Positions 33,374-41,524 of a stretch of 64,000 nt of DNA are shown here, piece by piece. The stretch comes from Bin87 sp965204905. Lineage in GTDB: Bacteria > Chloroflexota > Dehalococcoidia > Lucifugimonadales > UBA3495. The DNA lies in contig OZ242042.1 of the NCBI GenBank assembly GCA_965204905.1, forward strand, positions 1,240,001 to 1,304,000. Direction: 5' to 3'. The notes below the pieces were generated by a model, which had not been told where the DNA came from, made no database searches, and was given only the letters and a program-made list of their open reading frames with translations. Each line of letters starts with the position of its first letter. The stretch's first letter is position 1. A program made the translations under genes and the position numbers.

Positions 33374-34752
33374 CTTTCGACCTCCTCTTTCGAGGCCGCG
33401 CAGGTATCCACGAACCGCCGGGCGAGTCCGGGTCGGCTGCCCAGGTGAACGTGGATGTAGGACGCCCAAACGCTCCCGTTCCTGAAACCCTCCGGCCGGC
33501 CGGCCTGATTGACTACCCGGTATGCGGCGGATTCCTCGCCGGGCGGATTTTGAAGCACCGACCAGTGAAACTCATGACCACGCACCTGCTCGCCGGCGCG
33601 GAGTAATGGCCCCTCGGCGCAGGCTTCCACCTCGCGGTAGCCGAGATGCAGGCGCCGGCCTTCCATCGAGGACACCACCGGAATGGCCCCCACCATGGGA
33701 AACTGCCGCCCATCCAGATCCGAAAGGCTTTCACCCAGATACATCAGGCCACCACATTCGCCATACACGGGCACGCCCTTCAGAATCGAGGAGCGGATAG
33801 AACGGATCATCCCGTCGTTTCGCGAAAGTTCCTCCGCGAACAATTCGGGAAACCCGCCGCCGAGATAGATGCCGCCGACGCCGTCCGGCAGGGCTTCATC
33901 ATCCAGTGGCGAGAATGGGACGACCTCGGCGCCCCAGGCCGAGAGCAAGTCCAGGGAGTCCTGGTAATAAAATGAGAAAGCGCGATCCTGCGCCACGGCG
34001 ATAGCAGCGCGGGCCGGCTGACGTTCATCGGGGAACACCTGTGAAACGGAATTGGACGGGCGACCGGCGGTTTTGGCGATGCGTATGATGGCGTCCAAGT
34101 CGATAGTCTGCTTAATCTGGGTGTTCAGGGCATCGTACCAATCGCTCATCACCGTGCCCTCAACGGTTGGTATCAATCCCAGGTGACGTTCGGGCTGGAC
34201 TAAATCCTCACGACGGGGCAGCCAACCGACGACGGGCAAGCCGGTGGTGGCCTCGATCTGTGGCTGGCAGAATTCCAGGTGCCGCTCGCTGCCCACGCCG
34301 TTCAGGATCACGCCGGCGATGCGGAGGTTGGGGTCGAACTGCTGGTAGCCTAACACTTCAGCCGCGACGCTGCGGGCAACCTTGCCGGCGTCGGCAATGA
34401 GGATCACCGGGGCGTCCAGCAACTTGGCGAGTTCAGCAGTGGAGCCGTCCTCATCAAGGGAAGAATGGCCGTCGAAGACGCCCATCACACCCTCAACCAC
34501 CGCGATGTCCGCCGCGCCAGCAGCTCGATGGAAAAGCTCAGTGGCTACGTGATGGGGCAGCAGCCAGGTATCCAGGTTGCGAGATGGGACACCGCAGGCG
34601 ATGGTGTGGTAGGTAGGATCGATGTAATCGGGGCCGGCCTTGAAGGGCTGCACGCGCATGCCTCGGCGGGCCAGCGCGCCCATCACACCGCTGGCGATGG
34701 TGGTTTTGCCGACCCCGGAGCGGACGCCGGCTATGACGATTGCGGAGGTCAT
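33370..34752 (-). CDS. cbiA: Cobyrinic acid a,c-diamide synthase
   Basis: A 460-residue glutamine-dependent amidotransferase (CbiA/CobB type). The N-terminal ATP-binding domain starts with GVRSGVGKTT (9-18) and FKAGPDYIDPTYH. The C-terminal GATase domain has the nucleophile in YGECGGLMYLG and the histidine in ASYIHVHLGS. It amidates the a and c side chains of (hydrogeno)cobyrinic acid. The ATG at 34752 lies next to the stop of the small upstream gene. In some lineages the related enzyme CfbB makes coenzyme F430, but the B12 riboswitch and neighbours settle the role. Confidence 0.93.
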   Translation of the reverse strand: MTSAIVIAGVRSGVGKTTIASGVMGALARRGMRVQPFKAGPDYIDPTYHTIACGVPSRNLDTWLLPHHVATELFHRAAGAADIAVVEGVMGVFDGHSSLDEDGSTAELAKLLDAPVILIADAGKVARSVAAEVLGYQQFDPNLRIAGVILNGVGSERHLEFCQPQIEATTGLPVVGWLPRREDLVQPERHLGLIPTVEGTVMSDWYDALNTQIKQTIDLDAIIRIAKTAGRPSNSVSQVFPDERQPARAAIAVAQDRAFSFYYQDSLDLLSAWGAEVVPFSPLDDEALPDGVGGIYLGGGFPELFAEELSRNDGMIRSIRSSILKGVPVYGECGGLMYLGESLSDLDGRQFPMVGAIPVVSSMEGRRLHLGYREVEACAEGPLLRAGEQVRGHEFHWSVLQNPPGEESAAYRVVNQAGRPEGFRNGSVWASYIHVHLGSRPGLARRFVDTCAASKEEVER

Positions 34753-34753
34753 G

Positions 34754-35203
34754 CTACGGGTGCTCGCCGGACGCGCCAAACTCATCAGTGGACAGCGCGA
34801 TTTTGCTGGGATATTTGTCCAGCAGGCCCATGAAAAACTCGTGGCGCGGCGGATTGGTCGCGTCTTGGTCGGACTTGCGCAGGTAGATTCGCATGGCGGG
34901 GTTGCCGTCGCCGTCGCGCATCCATAACTGGTAGGAGGGTAGTCCCTGGTCGTTGGTGGTGTGAATGAATTCGGCCTCGCGGATCTTGGACATGTCCAAG
35001 TGCATGTGGGTGCCGCCGGGAACCATCAGGGTGACGATCCTTCCATCGGGAGTGAACCGGAGATCGTCAAAGTCCATGTAAACCTCGGCGGAGGCGGCAG
35101 TGCTTTCGAGCATTACCACGACCTCATTGAAGCCGATGCCATCGGCCCCGTCGCGACATTCTTCGAGGATGTTCTGGAGGGTGGAAGCGGTGCGTTCTGG
35201 CAT
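34754..35203 (-). CDS. Unknown protein, first gene of the cobalamin riboswitch operon
   Basis: A 149-residue soluble protein I do not recognise. It has a helical start (TLQNILEECRDGADGIGFNE), beta-rich central strands (RIVTLMVPGGTHMHLDMSKI) and FIHTTNDQGLPSYQLWMRDG, then a mixed C-terminus. The G-L-P-S-Y-x-x-W part faintly recalls heme-utilisation ChuX/HutX proteins, which is only an impression. It is the first gene after the riboswitch terminator and directly abuts cbiA, so it is very likely B12-repressed and may handle cobalt, a corrinoid or a related tetrapyrrole. Confidence 0.6.
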   Translation of the reverse strand: MPERTASTLQNILEECRDGADGIGFNEVVVMLESTAASAEVYMDFDDLRFTPDGRIVTLMVPGGTHMHLDMSKIREAEFIHTTNDQGLPSYQLWMRDGDGNPAMRIYLRKSDQDATNPPRHEFFMGLLDKYPSKIALSTDEFGASGEHP

Positions 35204-35383
35204 GGGCGGCGCTCCTGATTGGGCGTGGAGAGTAACGGCGCAGTCGGTTGGACGGATTATAACAGCGGCGAGAGGTGGCAGATGGTGAATCCGTGATAGC
35301 GGAATGCGCGCCCCGGCGAGACGGTGGAGGAGGTTACCGACCCACCGAGGCAGCGCGTGGGAGATGTCGAGCGCTGGATCAAC

Positions 35384-35413
35384 AAAAAACCCGGCTGCGC
35401 TGGCGCAGTCGGG
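35384..35413 (-). terminator. Intrinsic terminator (expression platform) downstream of the riboswitch
   Basis: On the reverse strand CCCGACTGCGC pairs with GCGCAGCCGGG around two bases (35390-35413), followed by six T (35384-35389). It lies about 90 bases after the B12 box and before the first operon gene, so ligand binding probably ends transcription here. Confidence 0.85.
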
Positions 35414-35499
35414 GTAACGGTGGCGAGTCGGTTTCTCGGAAACTACGGTTTATGCCGTGATACGTCCGCCCACTCGTTCCACGAAGCGCAGCTGGATCA

Positions 35500-35730
35500 C
35501 ACCCGCAGGCAGGCCTCCTGGCTCATGGCTGATAACGACGCTCCTCCGCCTTCCCATCCGTCTGAAAACGGGTAGTGGCAGTAACCGGGGATCGAGCATC
35601 GATCCCCTTTGGAGGGCATCTCGCCAATTACAGTGGCGGGACCGCACCGGATTTGCACCGGATTTCCTTTTCAGCTCGCAAGTGGTCGCGGCTACGCGAC
35701 AACGGACGAGCCACCGGCGGGAGTTATTAG
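35500..35730 (-). promoter_or_regulatory. Cobalamin (AdoCbl) riboswitch
   Basis: The reverse strand carries the conserved core: GGAAATCCGGTGCAAATCCG, then CCCGCCACTGTA (ends near 35629), and the B12 box AGCCAGGAGGCCTGCC (35508-35523). A long GC hairpin (GGGGATCGATGCTCGATCCCC, broken as 10+11) fills the variable arm. It controls the downstream run from 35203 to 25901 through the terminator at 35384-35413. Confidence 0.93.
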
Positions 35731-35750
35731 ATTCAATTGTTAACGATTCA

Positions 35751-35779
35751 AGGCTAGCAATATCGGATCTTTTTGTCAA
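35751..35779 (-). promoter_or_regulatory. Promoter of the cobalamin operon
   Basis: On the reverse strand TTGACA (35774-35779), a 17-base spacer and TAGCCT (35751-35756) with a TGC extended -10 lie just upstream of the riboswitch. Confidence 0.6.
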
Positions 35780-35830
35780 ATGGGATTTCGGGCTCACGCG
35801 TACCCACTTTCCATAATCTCTTATCCCGGC

Positions 35831-35859
35831 TTGCCCCTGCCGGGAGCGGATGATAGAAT
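35831..35859 (+). promoter_or_regulatory. Promoter of the CCA-adding enzyme gene
   Basis: TTGCCC (35831-35836), a 17-base spacer and TAGAAT (35854-35859), about 35 bases before the ATG at 35893. It is divergent from the cobalamin operon promoter. Confidence 0.6.
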
Positions 35860-35892
35860 TTCCCCATCCCAAACTTCTTCCCGGAAAACGCG

Positions 35893-37131
35893 ATGCTGAC
35901 CGCCGCCGACGCCCGTACCGTCGGTATTTTTTTGAATACTGATACCCCACTCACCGCCTTGCTGGGCCGGGTTCAACGACTGGCTGACGAGGCCGGGGTC
36001 TCTGCTTATCTGGTGGGCGGACCGGTGCGGGATCAATTGCTTGGCCTTCCGTTGCAAGACCTCGACATTTCTGTCGTCGGCGACGCCGTCGCCTTGGCGG
36101 CTCGGCTGGCGGACGTGTTCGGCGGACGCCTGACCGTCCATCGGCGCTTTGGGACGGCAACCGTGGATACCCAGAACGCGACCGTAGATCTGGTTACTGC
36201 CCGTCGGGAAACCTATCTTCATCCCGGTTCTTTGCCAGACGTTCAACCTGGCGGCATCACTGATGATCTGGCGCGCCGCGATTTCACCGTCAATGCCATG
36301 GCGGTTCCATTGTCCGGCAACCTTGGGCAACTCGTTGATCCCCACGGTGGCCAGGACGACCTGCGCGCCAGGGTAATCCGGGTTTTGCACCAGCGGAGTT
36401 TTAGTGATGACCCGACCCGCATCGTGCGGGCTGCCCGTTACGCCGCCCGGCTCGGTTTTCGCATTGCCGACGACACCTTGCCGGCGTTGAACCAGGCCCT
36501 GCCCGGCGCGATGTCCACAATATCGGGGGATCGCGTCCGCCATGAACTCGAGCGAATCTTCCAGGAAGACCGTCCCCTGCCGGTTCTGCGACTTGCTGGC
36601 GAACTTGGGATACTCGCCTCGATCCACCCGTCGTTATCCGTTAGTCATCTGCCCGAGGTCGTTCCTCCCGACCATCCACAGGCTCCTCTGGTTTGGCTGG
36701 CGGCCCTCGCGTGGGTCTTGAGGCGGTGCGAAGCGTCGGCCTTCTGCGCCTGCATCAACGCCCCTTCGGACTGGGCCCGCGTTATCGACGACACAGTTGC
36801 GCTAAGGGGCAGGGTTGACCAACTCGGTCAACCTCAAATATCCCCGTCGGTCGTATGCGCCTTGCTCGATGGGTTGTCGCCGGATTCTCTATCAGTCGCT
36901 CGTCTGCTGTCCTCGCCGACGGTGGCGGAACGCATTTGTCGTTACCGGAGCGAATGGTGGTCGATTGCGCCCCTCATGCGCGGCACGGACCTGCTGGAGT
37001 TGGGTGTACCGGCCGGCCCTGCCGTAGGAGAGGCTTTACGAGCTTTGCGCAAGGCCCGGCTGGATGGCGAAACCCAAACCCGAGAGGACGAAGAAGCCCT
37101 CGCTCGGCAGTGGGTAGCGCAATCAGCCTGA
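35893..37131 (+). CDS. cca: tRNA nucleotidyltransferase/poly(A) polymerase family protein
   Basis: A 412-residue class II nucleotidyltransferase. YLVGGPVRDQLLG (39-51) and the metal-binding DLDIS (56-60) form the active site. RRDFTVNAMAVPL, DPHGGQDDLRARVIR and FSDDPTRIVRAARYAARLGF follow as in CCA-adding enzymes. It adds or repairs the 3' CCA of tRNA. The tail lacks an HD domain. A poly(A) polymerase role cannot be excluded from sequence alone. It is monocistronic, with its own promoter. Confidence 0.88.
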   Translation: MLTAADARTVGIFLNTDTPLTALLGRVQRLADEAGVSAYLVGGPVRDQLLGLPLQDLDISVVGDAVALAARLADVFGGRLTVHRRFGTATVDTQNATVDLVTARRETYLHPGSLPDVQPGGITDDLARRDFTVNAMAVPLSGNLGQLVDPHGGQDDLRARVIRVLHQRSFSDDPTRIVRAARYAARLGFRIADDTLPALNQALPGAMSTISGDRVRHELERIFQEDRPLPVLRLAGELGILASIHPSLSVSHLPEVVPPDHPQAPLVWLAALAWVLRRCEASAFCACINAPSDWARVIDDTVALRGRVDQLGQPQISPSVVCALLDGLSPDSLSVARLLSSPTVAERICRYRSEWWSIAPLMRGTDLLELGVPAGPAVGEALRALRKARLDGETQTREDEEALARQWVAQSA

Positions 37132-37202
37132 CGGTGCTATCGAGCCATCGAAATGATAACCATCAATGACATAACTTGCCGATTTTCCGTTGAGGTAGTG
37201 AA

Positions 37203-37433
37203 GTGGCAACAGCATTCCAGATACCCGGTCCCGTTTTCTGCGTCGTCTGCAACGAAGAGCTCGACGGCCCCCATCGTTCGACCTGCCAGATGTGCGGCGG
37301 TCCATTCCATCAGCCATGGTTGCCGGACAGTGATTCTCCCCGGTGCGGCCGCGTCGCGAGCCATGACGAGACGCTTGCCGTGGTTTTCCTGTGTACCGAT
37401 TGCTACGAGAACCGCCGGCCGCCAACCTCCTAA
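37203..37433 (+). CDS. Small zinc-ribbon protein, hypothetical
   Basis: A 76-residue protein with paired cysteines, FCVVCNEELDG, TCQMCGGPFHQPW and a single later FLCTDCYENRR pair. These six could bind two zinc ions in a treble-clef or RING-like arrangement; H and C residues in between (PRCGRVASHDE) may take part. It starts at GTG 37203 behind GAGG. No family is recognised. It lies 71 bases after the CCA gene. Confidence 0.6.
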   Translation: MATAFQIPGPVFCVVCNEELDGPHRSTCQMCGGPFHQPWLPDSDSPRCGRVASHDETLAVVFLCTDCYENRRPPTS

Positions 37434-37440
37434 CCATACT

Positions 37441-37526
37441 CCGTCATTCCAACCGCACCCCGTCATTCCAACGACACTCCGTCATTCCAACGACACTCCG
37501 TCATTCCTGCGAAAGCAGGAATCCAG
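37441..37526. repeat. 19-base tandem repeat joined to a GTCATTCC palindrome
   Basis: Three direct copies of a 19-base unit, CCGTCATTCCAACGACACT (first copy diverged), start at 37441, 37460 and 37479. The fourth, at 37498, turns into the palindrome GTCATTCCTGCGAAAGCAGG (37500-37519) and AATCCAG. There are no spacers, so it is not a CRISPR. Confidence 0.85.
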
Positions 37527-37592
37527 TGATCTGTTGAACAAGGTACTGTACCCCTGGTCAACAGCGTTTTAGATAAGGAGCATTAACCACCC

Positions 37593-38630
37593 ATGAAAGC
37601 CGTGTACATTGAAGCCCACGGGGATGCTGAGGTACTGCAATACGGTGAGCGGCCCGATCCATCGCCCGCCCCGAGCGATGTAGTGGTTCGGGTTGGCGCC
37701 AGTGCCCTCAACCGCCTGGACATCTTCACCCGCGAGGGCCAGCGCGGACTGGAGCGCGAGTTTCCGCCGCCGCTGATTCTGGGCGGCGACACGGCCGGCG
37801 AAGTCGTTGCGGCCGGCGCCAACGTCTCCAGCCTGAACGTCGGCGACCGTGTGGTGGTCAACCCCCGTCTCAGTTGCGGCGTGTGCCAGTGGTGCGGGTC
37901 GGGACGCGACGAGCTTTGCCGACGCAGCCGTTTCCTGGGCACCGCAATGGACGGCAGCTACGCCGAGTTGGTGGTTGTACCGGAGGTCAACGCTTACAAA
38001 CTGGACGGCGGCGTATCATTCTCCGACGCCGCAGCCATCCCGACCACTTACCTGCCGGTGTGGAACATGGCGGTGCGCCGGGCCGCGCTGCAACCCTGGG
38101 AAACTGCGCTGGTGTTCTCAGCGTCGGCCGGCGTAGGCGCGGCGGCGATCCAGGTGTTCAAAAACGTCGTAGGCGCAACGGTCATTGCCACTACCAGCAC
38201 GCCCGAAAAGGCGGAACTGGCCCGCAACTTGGGCGCCGACCACGTCATCAACTACAACGAGGAGGACATCGCCCAGCGGGTGCGTGAAATCACCGGCGGC
38301 GCTGGAGTTGACCTACTGGTTGACCATGTAGGAGCCGACGTTTGGGCCCACGGCTTTCGTTCGCTCCGCCCCGGCGGACGCTACTGCATCTGCGGAGCCA
38401 CCAGCGGCCTCCGCGCCGAATTGCACCTCGGCCTGCTGTTCAGCCGTCAGATCGAGATTTACGGCGGTTACATGGGTTCCCGAGAGGACATGCGACAGAT
38501 CGTCGCCAGCCTGAACCGGGGCGTCATCAAGCCCGCTATCCACCAGACCTACCCACTGGCCCAGGCCGCCGACGCCCACCGCGCCATGGAAGCCACCAAC
38601 TTCTTCGGCAAGCTACTGCTGCAACCGTAA
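37593..38630 (+). CDS. MDR-family zinc-binding oxidoreductase
   Basis: A 345-residue medium-chain dehydrogenase/reductase. The structural zinc cysteines are C95, C98, C101 and C109, but the usual catalytic cysteine is replaced by N40 (SALNRLDIF) and the H-E pair by G-D (GGDTAGE). This makes it more like quinone oxidoreductases or enoyl reductases than a classical alcohol dehydrogenase. FSASAGVGAAAIQ is the NADP-binding loop. The ATG at 37593 is preceded by AAGGAG. It forms its own unit between two GTCATTCC repeats. Confidence 0.87.
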   Translation: MKAVYIEAHGDAEVLQYGERPDPSPAPSDVVVRVGASALNRLDIFTREGQRGLEREFPPPLILGGDTAGEVVAAGANVSSLNVGDRVVVNPRLSCGVCQWCGSGRDELCRRSRFLGTAMDGSYAELVVVPEVNAYKLDGGVSFSDAAAIPTTYLPVWNMAVRRAALQPWETALVFSASAGVGAAAIQVFKNVVGATVIATTSTPEKAELARNLGADHVINYNEEDIAQRVREITGGAGVDLLVDHVGADVWAHGFRSLRPGGRYCICGATSGLRAELHLGLLFSRQIEIYGGYMGSREDMRQIVASLNRGVIKPAIHQTYPLAQAADAHRAMEATNFFGKLLLQP

Positions 38631-38644
38631 GGCAACCTTTTGTC

Positions 38645-38671
38645 GTCATTCCCGCGAAAGCGGGAATCCAG
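38645..38671. repeat. GTCATTCCCGCGAAAGCGGG palindrome
   Basis: GTCATTCCCGC, GAAA and GCGGGAATCCAG form a short hairpin between convergent genes. The same element is at 51466. Confidence 0.85.
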
Positions 38672-38727
38672 GAATGCACCGACACGGTGGGAGCACGCCC
38701 GCTTACGGCGCATGATCCTGCGCGGTG

Positions 38728-40431
38728 TTACCCAGCTCCCAGCCGCCCTTCCACCGCCCCAACCACGTCGTCCAGCGCCACCATCTCCGCCTCATCGTCC
38801 GTCCGCCCGCGCATCTCCACCGCCGATTGGCGCAGATTCCGTGGGCTGACCACCAACCGCACCGGCAGGCCCATCAGGTCGGCGTCGTTGAACTTCACGC
38901 CGGCTGCCGCATCCTCGCGGTCGTCGAACAGCGTTTCAACGCCGGCGGCCCACAGCCGGTCGTAAAGCTCGCCAGCGGCCTGCGCAATGCTTTCGTCCGA
39001 CATATTCAGGCCCACCAGATGTACCTGGTAGGGCGCGATGGGCGACGGGAAGATGATGCCCCGCTCGTCATGGTTTTGCTCGATGGCCGCCGCCAGAATC
39101 CGGCTCACCCCGATGCCGTAGCAGCCCATGGTGATCGGCTGCTGCTGACCGTCCGCATCCAGGTAATATGCGCCCAGCGACTCGCTGAAGAACGTTCCCA
39201 GCTTGAAGATGTGCCCTACCTCCACGCCTCGCGTCGATTCCAGCGTAGCGCCGCATTGCGTGCATCGGTGCCCCGGCTGCGCCAGCGCGATGTCGGTGAT
39301 GACATCGGCGTCAAAATCACGCGGGTAGTTGGCGTTGCGGAAGTGGGTGTCCGGGTTGTTTGCGCCCACCACAAAGTTGCCGCCGTCGCGGATTGACGGG
39401 TCGGCGATCTTCCGGATACCGGTCAACCCGATGGCCGACGCCGAGCCGGCTACTAGACCCGCTGCTGCGACTTCCTCATCGTCCGCCAGCCGCAACTCGT
39501 TGCAGTGCAGAGCGTTCTTCAGCTTCACCTCGTTCACGTCCAAGTCGCCCCGGATGGTTACGAACACCACCTCACCGTCCGCGGAGTAGAACACCGCCTT
39601 CAGCGTTTGCGCCTCAGTGATGTCCAGGAACTCCGCCAGCGTGGCGATGGTTTTGATGCCCGGCGTGGCGACCTCTTCCAACGGCAGCGGTTCCGGCGCA
39701 TCCTGGCTTGGGTACACCCCCTCGGCCTTCTCCGCGTTGGCTGCGTAACCGCAGCCGGCGCAGGTTATCACCGTATCCTCTCCGGTATGCGTGGGCAACA
39801 GGAACTCGTGCGAATCTTTCCCGCCAATCGCCCCGCTGTCCGCCTCAGCCATCACCACGGGTATGCTGCACCTGCGGAACACGTTCCGATACGCCTGCGC
39901 CATCGCGTCGTAGGACTCATCCAGCCCCGCGTCGTTGGCATCGAAGGAGTAGGCATCCTTCATGGTGAACTCGCGCACCCTCACCAACCCGGCGCGGGGC
40001 CTGGGTTCGTCGCGGAACTTCGTCTGCATCTGGTACAGAATCACCGGCAAATCCCGGTAGCTCTGCACGTTGCCCTTGACGATGTTGGTGACCACTTCCT
40101 CGTGCGTCGGCGCCAGCGCCAGCGGCCGGCCCCGGCGGTCTTCCAAACGGAACATATTGTCGCCGAAAGCGGCGTCCCGATCCGTCTGCTGCCACAGCTC
40201 CAGGGGCTGTAGGGCCGGCATCCGCAATTCCTGGCCGGCGGCGGCGTCCATTTCCTCCCGCACGATCTGCTCAATCTTCTGCAACGACCGCCAGGCCAGC
40301 GGCAGATAAGCATACACGCCGGCCGCCACCTGCTGAATCAGGCCGGCCCGCAGCATCAAGCGATGGCTGGCCGTTTCCGCCTCCGGCGGGTCGTCGCGGA
40401 GAGTTCGGGTAACAAGTCGGGAAATGCGCAT
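38728..40431 (-). CDS. proS: Prolyl-tRNA synthetase
   Basis: A 567-residue class II synthetase of the bacterial type. Motif 1 (about HRLMLRAGLIQQVAAGVYAY), motif 2 (FRDEPRPRAGLVRVREFTMK) and motif 3 (GCYGIGVSRILAAAIEQ) are present. Between motifs 2 and 3 the YbaK-like editing domain is inserted (KTIATLAEFLDITEAQTLKA), which removes Ala-tRNA(Pro). The ATG at 40431 overlaps the stop of the PIN-domain gene by one base (TAATG), so proS is translationally coupled to a toxin gene. Confidence 0.96.
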   Translation of the reverse strand: MRISRLVTRTLRDDPPEAETASHRLMLRAGLIQQVAAGVYAYLPLAWRSLQKIEQIVREEMDAAAGQELRMPALQPLELWQQTDRDAAFGDNMFRLEDRRGRPLALAPTHEEVVTNIVKGNVQSYRDLPVILYQMQTKFRDEPRPRAGLVRVREFTMKDAYSFDANDAGLDESYDAMAQAYRNVFRRCSIPVVMAEADSGAIGGKDSHEFLLPTHTGEDTVITCAGCGYAANAEKAEGVYPSQDAPEPLPLEEVATPGIKTIATLAEFLDITEAQTLKAVFYSADGEVVFVTIRGDLDVNEVKLKNALHCNELRLADDEEVAAAGLVAGSASAIGLTGIRKIADPSIRDGGNFVVGANNPDTHFRNANYPRDFDADVITDIALAQPGHRCTQCGATLESTRGVEVGHIFKLGTFFSESLGAYYLDADGQQQPITMGCYGIGVSRILAAAIEQNHDERGIIFPSPIAPYQVHLVGLNMSDESIAQAAGELYDRLWAAGVETLFDDREDAAAGVKFNDADLMGLPVRLVVSPRNLRQSAVEMRGRTDDEAEMVALDDVVGAVEGRLGAG

Positions 40432-40898
40432 TATAAAGGCGTTCCTTCGGTTGACCACGGGTTGATAAGTTCTAATCCGCAGTCCGTGAAATCGCTGATG
40501 TTTCGAGTGGCTACGACGGCGTCATAAACGCGAGCGATGGCGGCGATTTGGCAATCATGTTGTTTGACGGGCCGGCCGGCCCGACGACGGCTGACGGCTA
40601 TCTCCGGGTAGGCTTGGGCCGCCGCGCTGTCGAAAGGTAGAATTTTTCCTGCAAAGTCTTTGCTGAGCATTTCCTCAGTTTGTTGGGTCAGGGATTCGCG
40701 TCGTTGGCCGGCTGGCATAATGGCGAGGCCATAACGCAACTCGGCTTCGGTTACTGCGGTGATAAACAGGTTTGCCCGAACGTTTTCAGCAACCCATTGG
40801 ACTACAACGGGGTTCGGAACCGGCCGCTTTGTCTCAGAAACGACGTTGGTGTCCAGTATTATGATCCGGTTGATTTCAATCGAAGGCGGGCGGTTCAC
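40431..40898 (-). CDS. PIN-domain toxin, VapC/FitB type
   Basis: A 155-residue PIN ribonuclease. Acidic active-site residues are D16 (ILDTNVVSE), E53 or E51 (VTEAELRYG), D115 (KQHDCQIAA) and D136 (TRNISDF). QHDCQ replaces the more usual A-D-A-Q. Family members cut tRNA or rRNA when not bound by antitoxin. The start lies 23 bases inside the antitoxin gene and the stop touches the proS start. The antitoxin upstream is of the FitA type. Confidence 0.88.
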   Translation of the reverse strand: MNRPPSIEINRIIILDTNVVSETKRPVPNPVVVQWVAENVRANLFITAVTEAELRYGLAIMPAGQRRESLTQQTEEMLSKDFAGKILPFDSAAAQAYPEIAVSRRRAGRPVKQHDCQIAAIARVYDAVVATRNISDFTDCGLELINPWSTEGTPL

Positions 40899-41118
40899 GA
40901 ACCGGCTCCCGTGGTGGCAGTTCCAATTCTACGCCGCCTAGCGGCGCGAACCGGGCCCTGATGGCTTCGACCAGATTCTGGGGAGCGTGGGGCAACTCCA
41001 GCGCGTCCTCCAGGATACGACGCGCTTCTTCCTCTGGAGACCGGCCATGGGGCGTTGCACGCGCCAGCAAACGGCGCCCCATCTCTCCATCACTGTCCCA
41101 AACGACTATGCTGGGCAT
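40876..41118 (-). CDS. FitA-like ribbon-helix-helix antitoxin
   Basis: An 80-residue antitoxin. PSIVVWDSDGEMGRRLLARA, then HGRSPEEEARRILEDAL, gives the ribbon-helix-helix DNA-binding fold of FitA/VapB. The C-terminal Pro- and Glu-rich end (ELELPPREPVREPP) should occupy the toxin's active site. It overlaps the toxin start and should repress its own promoter. Confidence 0.85.
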   Translation of the reverse strand: MPSIVVWDSDGEMGRRLLARATPHGRSPEEEARRILEDALELPHAPQNLVEAIRARFAPLGGVELELPPREPVREPPAFD

Positions 41119-41142
41119 CGCGGCACCTCCGTCCGCAAATAT

Positions 41143-41418
41143 TCAGCGGTTGTTGTCATCGTCAGCCTCGAAGATCCACCGGATTGGCTCGCCCGAACTC
41201 CGCGGCGGTACCACGACCTCAACGATACCCAAATCCTTGAACAACTCATGGATGGCCGCTGCATGATCCTTGGGCTGCGGCAGCGCTCCCGGCGTATCCA
41301 GCGCAATGCGCAGGATGTTCAGCGCCTCTTCCTCAATCGAGCATCCGTTGCCAACGGCCCGGGCACGCAGCCGCACCGCCGTTTCCTCATCAAGATCATC
41401 CAAGTTTATGCCGACCAC
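41143..41418 (-). CDS. Second FitA-like antitoxin, without its own toxin
   Basis: A 91-residue protein with the same plan. GINLDDLDEETAVRLRARAV, then GCSIEEEALNILRIAL, is followed by IHELFKDLGIVEVVVPPR, a C-terminus that resembles the toxin-binding part of its neighbour. It is 24 bases upstream of the first antitoxin. No toxin gene follows it except the one shared PIN gene. It may be a duplicate that competes for the toxin, or one that lost its partner. Confidence 0.75.
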   Translation of the reverse strand: MVGINLDDLDEETAVRLRARAVGNGCSIEEEALNILRIALDTPGALPQPKDHAAAIHELFKDLGIVEVVVPPRSSGEPIRWIFEADDDNNR

Positions 41419-41524
41419 CGCGCCACCTCCATCCGAGGCATTGGCCTATTTTAGCACGGCGGTGGTGATGGTCACTTGGATAGCATCACCGCCAGCCAAT
41501 CTGGCAACTTCAACCCATCTCCTG

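Noticed and set aside
37441..37526. Possible CRISPR array
   Set aside because: Units are adjacent with no spacers and belong to a dispersed palindrome family; no cas genes are in the window.
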